Source: Smallanthus sonchifolius
Taxonomy: Eukaryota; Streptophyta; Magnoliopsida; Asterales; Asteraceae
NCBI GenBank assembly: GCA_023525975.1
Contig: CM042032.1
Span: forward strand, 74,422,260-74,486,259
Direction of reading: 5' to 3'
DNA: 64,000 nt
The stretch's first letter is position 1. Each line of letters begins with the position of its first letter. The notes under the pieces were generated by a model, which saw only the letters and a program-made list of their open reading frames with translations, searched no databases and was not told the origin of the DNA. Below are positions 42,553-51,014 of the stretch, in pieces. Position numbers and translations under genes: made by a program.

Positions 42553-45397
42553 GAACTTTTCATGTTAACGCCGTTAACAATCCTCGTTAAATATCCTAAC
42601 CGAAACTTAACCTCGTTAACTAAATCCAGTGAAATTTAACCTCAGTGACTAATGCTGTTTGTTTTGAATCTTAAACTTCAGGGACTGGATTTAACAAGTC
42701 CTAAAACCCAATCAATTGACTTCCCAAAGTCAAAATCAACCAATTTGGTTTCTGTTGACTTCTAAAAGTCAAACCCGTAACCATTCAATTCAAATTCACG
42801 AATTTGAGATGGTATCGATTCAAATACGTAACTGTAAAGTGCATTCAAGTCATTAACGTTCATCATTAGGACGTTTATCATCGACATTACTGCGGATTAA
42901 ACCCAATAATGGGGATTAAAACTATAACCGTCGAGAAACCCTTCGTCTCGATCGAATTCGATAAGATTTGATTATCATTCTCGCAATCAGCTACCTGCAC
43001 ACCCAAACCGACTACCACAGAACCCGTTACACCATCCAATTCGACGGAAATCAAAGCCGGAGTCACCGAAGAGCGATCGCGCAAAGCCGGAACTGAGTCA
43101 TAGTCTATTACCATCAATTCGGTAACAATTCTATCAATTAGTCTCTTCTATAGATTCGTTTTAATGTATAAATCGATAGCCCTATGGTAATTATAGGGCA
43201 TAACATCGAATTGATCTCAATCCATAAACTAGGGTTTGCTCGTAAAACGATTTGGGGGTTTCGACCCTAAGCTCAACCTCAATCAAATTAAGCTACATAA
43301 TCAGATTCTCAATGTTCAGTTGAGTAAAGGCCCCATGTTTTCAGTAAATTTTAATATCTAATTCGATCAAATTGATTCCTAGTTCTTAATCTAGGGTTTC
43401 GGAATTTCAAATGAGCAATAATCGATATTAAACGTAATGGTTTTTCAATTAAACACACCAAATGATTCGAAATACCTTGTAGGACAAAACCCCTATGATT
43501 GTCTGGTTGTTTGTAGTCGAAATCGACGGGTGTGGGGATGGATTTGAGGTCGGGTTCGCATGGGAGAAGGATCTCAGGCGTGTTGAGAGTCAAAACTCAT
43601 TTGGCCCGTTCCTGGTTGCGAATTGCTATCGAGCATGACTGGTTAAAGTGTTGTGCTTATAGGGGAAGGACCCGTGTTCGAGTCCCCCCACTGTCTTTTT
43701 GATTTTGTTTATTTTGAAACCATTGATTTATTATTTAGTTAAGTCTTATAATATTATATTATTATATTAACGGGTTTTGAAATCCGGAAACAACCCGTAG
43801 GCTCGGGTTTGACTTATTAACCCATTTTCCTAGTATTCCCACTTTTAAAAATAACATATTTATGTTATTATCGAATAAAAATAATATATTAATATTATTT
43901 TCAACCCGAAACTCATGTTATTAAATATATATGTTTTTAATATTATTTCGTATCGTTTTATAACCTCGTGTAACGTTTGAAGCTAAATAATGATATAATT
44001 GTTTATATTATTTACTCGCGTTTATTATCTCGAATAAAGATAATATATTTTTGACACAATGATTATTTAGTGAATCCGACGAACCTAAAAATAGTATATT
44101 GAATTATATTATTTTTCTAACTTTTGTAAACAACTCAAACATACGAATTTATTTATTTATTTAATATTATTCGTTATTAACGTTCCACTCGTAACACTTT
44201 GATCTTAATTAGTATTTTAAGAAATATATATATATATCTCTGTAGACACGTTCGTCTACTCTTAATCATTAGAGCGTTTCTTTAGGACGTTCAATCTTTC
44301 GCGTTGTCGTCACATATTCCCATTTTTTTTTTCTTCTGTTTATCCCTAATTGTTATGTGTATAATTCTAGGGTATCCGTGAGCCGTGTCAGGCTACTGCT
44401 TGAGATTTTAATCTCGTACTTGTGTGATAACCACCACTCAGCCCAGGTGAGTTTCACGGCCCCTTTTTACTTGTTTTACTATTGGGGGAGAAACATGCTT
44501 ACACACAAACATCATTTCACTTGTTTTCCTGTTGAGGAGGAACATGCATACTCATAAACATTATTTTACTTGTTTTCCCGTTGGGGAGAAACATGTGTAC
44601 ACACAAACATTATTTTACTTGTTTTCCTGTTGAGGAGAAACATGCATACTCACAAACAGGCATCCGTTGCTTGTCTCCCAGCCAGGGAAAGACATACACA
44701 TGGACATGGATCACATAGTATTTCATTACCACTTGTGTACCTAAGTGCAAACATAACATTTAAAGTCCTTACACACTCGGACCGTTAATATATGGAGTAT
44801 AGCGAGGAAATTTGAGTAGTACTACTGGGTTTGACAAACCCCACCCGGGTTAGTCGCGCTAACTAGATTGGAGATCTAACGGGTGTAAATTGTCCTTAAC
44901 ACTTGCCATTGTTGATGTTAGCAATGGCGGAAGGCACCCAAACACAAACAGTCAGCTTCGGTTGCGAACGCTTAGAGTAACTTGTACATTGTCTAGCTAG
45001 CAATAGGTGTGACTTACGTATGTGGATCCAGCAACACTAAAACAGTTTATTTACATACAAACCTGTGAACTCACCAACCTCGTGTTGACACTTTTTCTTA
45101 CATGTTTCTCAGGTCGCTTTGGTACAGGTTGCGTACTTAGGACATGCATGGAGTCCTACTGTCATATCATTCATTTCAAATATTTTAAATAGTTTATTTA
45201 ATTACATTAATTGACGCTCGTTGCGTGTAATTATCTTTACTTCATTTTATCGTTTACGCTTTCGCATTAACTCTGAACTTTTATGTTATGACATTTCAAG
45301 TCTCATATAGTGTTGTTTGATGTAACTAATGACTGAGATCCTGGTGTGTCACCTTCCAAACGGTAAAACTCCGTTAGTTGAAATTGGGGGTGTGACA
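42542..45397 (+). repeat. 3' LTR of element C
   Basis: It has the same length as the 5' LTR, with about 19 hand-counted substitutions (for example near 42595, 42967, 43014, 43834, 44196 and 44759). It ends TGTGACA before CCAAT. Confidence 0.95.
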
Positions 45398-46305
45398 CCA
45401 ATACTATCCGTGCATATATCCTATAATAAGTACTTATTATGGCCATGATTGGGGTGGGACCTAGGGACAAGACCGATCCTCTTGTTTGAGATCTGGTACA
45501 TATGGGACCAGCACGTCGTAAGGTCACTGTATATATGTATGTTGTAGACTCAGAACCCGAGTAAAGAAGAGGTTACTGGGTGATGGATTGGAGGGGATGG
45601 TTGTAAGACCTAGACGAGGCATTCATCCCTGTATCAAAGATAACCGTAAATATGATTTTGTTTATGAACTCAGCAGCGTAAGCTGATCCAAAATGTTTTC
45701 AAATGTTTTTAAGCACATGTGAACCCTAGCTTGTAGTTGGCATTCTAGGAGATGTACATATGTTTTGAGATAGGGATGACTGAGGGCAGGTCCCTGTGTG
45801 ACCATAAGGCCTGAGTGGATGGCATGATTCTTCATGAGCTATAAGTCCATAGTTTGTTTATGTTGTATTTTGCCAGTCAGTCCCTATTGTACAAACGGTA
45901 TGAAATGAAATAAGTTATGATGTTAAGTCTTCCGCTGTGTGTTTTTTGGTATCAACGTCACAGTAACTAGAAGGCGACCTTCAACCGGTTTGTAGTTATC
46001 TGACAAACGGAATGTTCTGTCTAGGAAAGAGCGGTGTATAAATATCTCTTAGACCCGTCGCTCTTACCTGAGAACATATCTGTTGGAGGTACTATTCTGG
46101 TAGATGACTGTCCTGTGTTACGGATGTGACACATATGATGATGAACACCGCCAACGAGTAAGTGAACGTGGTTATATGTGTATGTATGTAAGAAAGTATG
46201 CATGATCAGGTATTATGTGTAGATAGGAGGGATAACATGAGGTAGATGCCTTTAGTTACATATACGTAATTATCTAAACCCTTCTATTTTAATCTCAGCC
46301 GAAGA

Positions 46306-46400
46306 ATGGCTGACGCATTAAACTCGAATAGAGATAGAAATGATGATGGTGGTGCTAATAGTGGGTCGAGATCGAACCGATCTATACACACTCCTCATTG
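46306..46400 (+). pseudogene. Gag N-terminal stub, element A
   Basis: ATG 46306 opens MADALNSNRDRNDDGGANSG, a Ser/Asn/Arg-rich start, and stops at TGA 46398-46400. About 75 bases later the polypurine tract begins, so the rest of gag and all of pol are missing. It may have no coding role now. Confidence 0.5.
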
Positions 46401-46489
46401 ATGCTTAAATAATGAAAAGTTAGAACTCGAAGTTAAACACTTCATGCGTGAAAAACGAGTAGTGGTGCTCGTGTTTGGGGTGGGGGGGG

Positions 46490-47110
46490 TGGATAACTAA
46501 CAAATATATGTTAGTATATGTGGATAAACTTATATGTAACTAAAATATGAGTTTACGATTGTTAACGGCTTAAAAATGCAAACGGGTCAGACGACGGGGT
46601 GTTGCTTAGGATGAAAAACGAAAATTTGACATGTTGGACCTGGGTGGGGCACATCATACGCCCGGGGGGCGCATCATACACCCAAATATTTCTTTTGGAT
46701 GCTGGAAATTTTGGAATTTTGGGGTTTTTTTCTGTCGTTGTTGTAGGGACATGTGAGAGGTCCCTAGGGCTACTTATCTTTGCTAACCGTGTTAAAATTG
46801 ATGTTTTGATTGTAGGGAAAGTTCCGGAGTGATCTCGAGTCTCGCTTAAAGTGGATATTAGATTCTCAAAGTTGATTTTGAATGTTTGTTGGTTTAAAAC
46901 TAATCACGTTGTAGGGAATACAACATGTTTAATGTCTTTTGGATTTCTAGTGGTCTAAAACTTGTTTAGTTCTTTTTCTTTTGGAAATTTGTGGGTATTA
47001 CATGTTGTTTTGTAATGGTGAAACCATGTCGAAAATGGGAAATGTATGTAAGGGACCTAACTTTCGTTTGTTTTGAAAGTTTAAAATGTTTTGAAAATCC
47101 AGGTGTTACA
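46490..47110 (+). repeat. 3' LTR of element A
   Basis: It starts TGGATAACTAAC right after the G-rich polypurine tract and ends GGTGTTACA; 621 bp. Its second half matches 28888-29231. Confidence 0.85.
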
Positions 47111-47410
47111 ATTCTATGAACTTGACTTTATACAATGCCATTACCTTTGAAGCAATAGAATCAAATCACGGGGTTCATAATGGGTAGTGTGTAAAGTCCC
47201 TTGTATAAAGACACAATTTTGATATTTTAATTCGACATTGAGGTGGTTGTCATGTGATATGATCGTGACAACTTTCCAATATTGTTGTGGGAGTGAATGT
47301 CCTGACCCAGGAATTGCTCCATCTTTTGCACTATCACACACATTATAACCGAGTTTCATAGAATGTATTTAGGTGGTTGTCATGTGATAAGACCGTGGAA
47401 ACTTTCCGAA
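47111..47410. repeat. Inverted ends and internal direct repeat, unknown origin
   Basis: ATTCTATGAA at 47111-47120 is matched by TTCATAGAAT at 47355-47364, giving short inverted ends about 254 bp apart. A 38-bp phrase starting AGGTGGTTGTCATGTGATA occurs at about 47240 and again at about 47370. No coding function is recognisable. Confidence 0.45.
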
Positions 47411-47666
47411 GAGAAGTAGTGGTTGTCAGGTTGCTGAGACTACTACCCTTGGAAAGTCAAAATCGACCCTCGCCATAGGGTCTAGTGACTTAAATGACGA
47501 CCGCCATGTTTGCGATATAGTGATCTTTTTAGAATTCATGAATAGAAGTTAACCATATCATTGGAGGGAATTAAAACCAAAGTGATTTATCCTTGTTGTT
47601 GATTAATTCTACTATTTTATCATATATCATACAATGAGAATAGTCTTTTATTGTGGTAATGCACAT

Positions 47667-48041
47667 ATATCATGGAGTTCTCAAAAACAAAGCACAGTTG
47701 CATTATCATCTTGTGAGGCGGAGTTCATTACAGTTATATCATCCGCGTGTCAAGCGTTGTGGCTCTGAGGATTGCTATCAGAGATGACCGGTGAAACGGA
47801 GGAAGTGGTGACTCTAAAGGTGGATAATTTATCAGATATTGCCTTGATGAAAAATCCATTATTTCACAGGAGAAGCAAATATACATACATGTTACTGTTT
47901 TATACGGTAATGCGTTGAACTGGAGCAAATTAAAGTGGAACACGTGAGTGGGGATTTGCAACGGGCCGACATCCTCACAAAAGCCTTGGCACGGTTGAAG
48001 TTCATCGAGATGAGAGGACTCATCGGTGTCACAAGATTAGG
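47667..48041 (+). pseudogene. Copia RNase H C-terminal fragment, family G
   Basis: The reading frame gives SWSSQKQSTVALSSCEAEF, the conserved copia RNase H segment, then TGA at 47767-47769. It continues with DNLSDIALMKNPLFHRRSK, and after a frame change near 47890, VEHVSGDLQRADILTKALAR and KFIEMRGLIGV. This is the extreme C-terminus of a copia polyprotein. A polypurine-like TTAGGGGGCGA and an LTR follow. The upstream polymerase is missing; 47411-47666 shows no match to it. Confidence 0.88.
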
Positions 48042-48048
48042 GGGCGAT

Positions 48049-48283
48049 TGTTAGTTTAATCTTGTGTAAGTTCGGGTAAAAAGTGACCGACTTACAAACC
48101 TAGGGGTTTTTTTGAGATAGTTTTTCTCCTAGTTTGAATCAAATACATTTTCTTGTTCTCTAAGTTTGCTAGAGCTATATATATAAAGGACCTTATGTAA
48201 CCCTAATAATGCAATTGGAATAAAGTGGTGATTTTTGGTTTGTACTTTTACTGGGTACGTTTTTCATCCGGTATCAATTAACA
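48049..48283 (+). repeat. Copia LTR (right copy), family G
   Basis: It starts TGTTAG and ends TTAACA, 235 bp, matching 11462-11694 with scattered changes, including the TATATAAAGGACC promoter element. It is preceded by copia RNase H, so it is a 3' LTR. The flanking five bases (AAATA at the left copy, TTAAA at the right) do not match. Confidence 0.88.
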
Positions 48284-48582
48284 TTAAAATGGTATATAAT
48301 TTTTCATCTCCATTATATATAAATTACTAAAACATGTCACGTGTCTGAAGATTACATCCATTTAGAACATGTTACGTGTGTCAAGATTATGATTAATGAT
48401 AATTAAGGATAAAACAAGAAACTTGATAAATTATTTCAAAAGTGAACATACTTTTTAAACAAACTAAAATAAATGAAAACAATGGCATGGAAAACATACA
48501 TGAAAACAACGTACACACATAATTGATAGACATGAAAATAAAGGAATTTATAGGGATTTTAATTGTGAACGAACAACCTAAA
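48284..48582. other. Intergenic, downstream of the UGT gene
   Basis: AT-rich sequence about 300 bp long with a small internal repeat (ACATGTCACGTGTCTGAAGA and ACATGTTACGTGTGTCAAGA). It should include the UGT 3' untranslated region on the minus strand; no clear polyadenylation signal was picked out. Confidence 0.5.
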
Positions 48583-50544
48583 TTAAAGGTCATTTCCTTC
48601 CTTCACCCAATCAATGAAACTGTTGAGATTTTTGTTGGACAAATTTCCTGGTCGCACGCAGTCCATCACTTTTTCTTGCAAATTCGAGGCATTTTCTTTG
48701 ATAAAGTCGTTGTCGAGCACCCGCTCCACTTTACTCTTGATTTCTCCTCGTGTAACAATACCTGTATCGTCTTTGTTCAAACCTAGACCAGTTTTCCAGA
48801 TATCACATATGTATGTTTTGTTAAAAAACTGATCAGCAAAGTACGGCCAGCACAAGAAAGGAACGCCATTGCTGACACCTTCCATTGTAGAGTTCCAACC
48901 GCAATGACTCATGAAGCAAGCCACTGACGGATGGTTTAGGACCTCCTGCTGTGGCGCCCAACTAATCATTTTCCCACGAGTGCCTATTCTATCCACGTAA
49001 CCACTTGGGTAGACATAGTCCATACTGCCACTTGTACCCGGTCGAACAACCCACAAGAACGGCTTTTTGGTATCCTCGAGTGCTAACGCCAGCTCTTCAA
49101 ACTGGGCCTGGTCAAATATTGTGATGCTCCCAAATGCCACATAGATGACCGAGCCGACCAGCTGTTGATCAAGCCATGCTAGGCAAGTAGAGTCTTCATT
49201 CCAGAAGTGCCCTACTTGCCTAGTGGATCTGTTGGTCGCCAAAAGTGGACCAACCGGCAACATCTTTGGAAATAGATTGAACGCCCCAGGTTCTAGCTCC
49301 ATGGTTGAATTACAAATAATCTTGTCTGCCGCTTCTGCTGCTTCCTTACCTTCAAGAAACATGTGATCAAAGAAAATTTGGTCCGTGACTGGGTCGCCCA
49401 TACAAGTCCATACAAAATTTGCAGGGTCCATGACTGGCATTGATGTTGAAAGTTGAACCATTTGATCCTTTGGTACACCTGAAAGAAAAAAACTTAACCA
49501 CACCACACATGGCTAATTATTCACTTATGTAAGTCGATAAAAAGTTATGAGTTAATTGCATAAATGGTTCTTGTGGTTTGATCAAGTTGCACGTTTGGCC
49601 CTCAGGTTTTAAAAATTGTTAACTTAGCCTAATCTTTTGTGACTTGGTTGCGCCTTTAGCCTCTGACGTTAACACGAGTTAGTTTTGAACAAAAATTTAG
49701 CCTATGTGTCATCCACGTGACTTACAATTGCAAACTTAATATTAAAAACGAGTTAAAATCAATAAAAACTTGTAAAAATCAGTAAAAATTTAGTGATTAC
49801 GAACTTTTACTGATTTTTACAGATTTTTTTTATTTTTTTACAAATTTTAACTCATTTTTAGGGTTAACTTTACAATCGTAAGCCATGTGGATGATACACG
49901 GGCTAACTTTCCGTTAAAAACTAATTGTCGTTAACGTCATGGGCTAAATGCGCAACCAAGTCTTAAAAGCTTGGGTTAAATTTGCAATTTTTAAAATCTG
50001 AAGGCCAAACATGCAATTTGATCAAATCAGCCATTTGTGCAATTAACTCAAAAGTTATCTTACCTCTGGAGTTTATAACTTCATCGTCCATCAGCTTCTG
50101 AAGGCTCATGGTTACGGCCAAAACCGCAGCCGAGCAGGGACAAAAGGCTGCTAGTCTAATACCCATCTTCCGAGCAACTTTCATGACCCATCCCATGCAA
50201 AAATCAGCAATGATGCATGTAATTTTCTCTTCATCATTTCTGTTAATATCATTTATTAGCTCTTCTAATATTGTGGGCATGCGTTGGAACATCGCTTTCG
50301 TCAACTTTCCAAGGTCATTCTTGTCGTCGCATGGTTCCATACCGTCTGAGATCGAAACCATTCGCATCAAATCACTCGGACAATCTATCTCTGAACCGGT
50401 ACTCATCATCCGTTTATGAATAAACTCTGTGTTCACAAACGTGACCTTGAGACCGTTGTTGGTGAAGCACCTTGCTGCCTCCATAAGTGGGATCACATGG
50501 CCTTGTGCTGGATACGGTATTGCTAGAACATGAATATTTTTCAT
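48583..50544 (-). CDS. UDP-glycosyltransferase, UGT83A-like, two exons
   Basis: Family-1 cytosolic enzyme that transfers a sugar, probably glucose, from UDP-sugar to a small-molecule acceptor; the acceptor is not predictable. Exon 1 is 50544-50064 and exon 2 is 49478-48583; GT donor at 50063-50062 and AG acceptor at 49480-49479 rejoin a split Gly codon (residue 161) in frame. The product is 458 residues, normal for the family. PYPAQGHVIPLMEA holds catalytic His16, and IIADFCMGW holds the partner Asp114. The 44-residue PSPG box (334-377) runs from WAPQQEV through HCGWNSTMEG to FADQ; its last Gln favours UDP-glucose. The N-terminus and FADQFFNKTYICDIWK resemble Arabidopsis UGT83A1. I see no frame break, so it may be functional. 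The start is the first ATG, without a signal peptide. The intron holds a MITE. Confidence 0.93.
49549..50049. mobile_element. MULE-type MITE in the UGT intron
   Basis: Its long terminal inverted repeats begin GAGTTAATTGCATAAATGG on the left and end TTTGTGCAATTAACTC on the right; the similarity extends over about 65-90 bases (including GATCAAGTTGCACGTTTGGCC against GGCCAAACATGCAATTTGATC). The element is flanked by AAAAGTTAT at 49540-49548 and 50050-50058, a 9-bp duplication as made by Mutator-like transposases. It has no coding capacity and accounts for about 510 of the 585 intron bases. Confidence 0.92.
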
Positions 50545-50830
50545 TTTTGTTCACTACTTGGGATGTTTAGAAAGGCTGTATGTTTTGCACTTAAATAAAT
50601 GGTGGAGGTACTAATAAATTAATATTAAGTCGTTTTCTTGTGATCAACTAGAAAATATATAAAGTAATCCCACGTTTCATTTTCCAATTTTAGTCCCGTG
50701 GTAGATTGTCCTTTCCTTTGAGACTGCCAAAGAAATCCAGATAAAATAATAAATTAATATTAAGTCTGTTTCTTGTGATCTACAAATCTAAAATAATATA
50801 CAACTAGTATTCAATTGTCGCGTGTTGCGT
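50545..50830 (-). promoter_or_regulatory. Upstream region of the UGT gene
   Basis: Reading on the minus strand, a CATTTATTTAAGTGC stretch (about 50590-50604) is a weak TATA-like candidate 50-60 bases before the ATG. Further up, an AAATTAATATTAAGTC...TTCTTGTGATC segment occurs twice (about 50613-50660 and 50750-50797), a 138-bp-spaced duplication. Transcription start and motifs are not proven. Confidence 0.35.
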
Positions 50831-51014
50831 CACCTCGATTTTGAATAAAATTTATATCGAAACGCAGGTAGAAATAAGTACGCCGCAACGGTAGATAGAA
50901 ATAATCACGTTGCAATGGTATTTTCGGCATGTGTCGAATATGTTTTTGGTGAACGTGGTAAGCGTTGACACGGATCAGTATAAACTGCATATCAAGACGT
51001 AAAAAAGAATAAAC

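Larger units (their letters stand above)
36593..45397 (+). mobile_element. Young non-autonomous gypsy element C
   Basis: It starts TGTGACAACTCG and ends GGGTGTGACA, flanked by CCAAT (36588-36592 and 45398-45402). Both LTRs are 2856 bp (36593-39448 and 42542-45397) and by hand I count about 19 differences (about 0.7%), so it inserted recently. The 3.1-kb internal region has a primer-binding site, a decayed gag stretch, and a protease fragment fused to integrase with no reverse transcriptase or RNase H. It must have been copied by enzymes from another element. It is the youngest and innermost insertion of the right-hand nest. Confidence 0.95.
29551..46131 (+). mobile_element. Full-length chromovirus-type gypsy element B, split by element C
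   Basis: It starts TGTAACACCC and ends GATGTGACA with identical CATAT on both sides (29546-29550 and 46132-46136). The 5' LTR is 29551-31011 (1461 bp) and the 3' LTR is 35846-36592 plus 45403-46131 (1476 bp), interrupted by element C. The internal region carries gag, protease, reverse transcriptase, RNase H, integrase and a chromodomain-like tail in the gypsy order. It is the most complete element in the window, but stops and a frameshift disable it. It is inserted in the leader of element A. Confidence 0.93.
35846..46131 (+). repeat. 3' LTR of element B, split by element C
   Basis: The parts are 35846-36592 and 45403-46131. The interruption falls in GAGATCCCAAT, which is intact in the 5' LTR near 30285. 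That proves the insertion point and the CCAAT duplication. TATA box CCTATAAATAG lies at 36234-36244. Confidence 0.93.
28888..47110 (+). mobile_element. Small non-autonomous LTR element A, split by element B
   Basis: The truncated 5' LTR is 28888-29231, the primer-binding site is 29235-29246 (TGGTATCAGAGC), and the leader is 29247-29550. Element B then interrupts, with duplication CATAT. The element resumes at 46137 with a short gag start (ATG 46306), a polypurine tract TTTGGGGTGGGGGGGG at about 46474-46489 and a complete 3' LTR 46490-47110. Removing B leaves an internal region of only about 0.66 kb with no pol. The two LTRs match clearly over their last 345 bases. Confidence 0.82.

Noticed and set aside
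46132..46305. The CATATGATGATGAACACC stretch as part of element B
   Set aside because: B ends TGTGACA at 46131, and CATAT repeats the bases before B's start, so this stretch belongs to element A's internal region.
48049..48283. The right copia LTR as a 5' LTR, because TGGTAT follows it
   Set aside because: TGGTATATAAT diverges from the primer-binding site after six bases, and copia RNase H with a polypurine-like tract precedes the LTR, so it is a 3' LTR.
49479..49506. UGT exon 2 as an independent gene starting at the Met upstream of VPKDQM
   Set aside because: A consensus acceptor at 49480-49479 joins in frame to the exon 1 donor, giving the normal family length; the upstream residues are intron translation.
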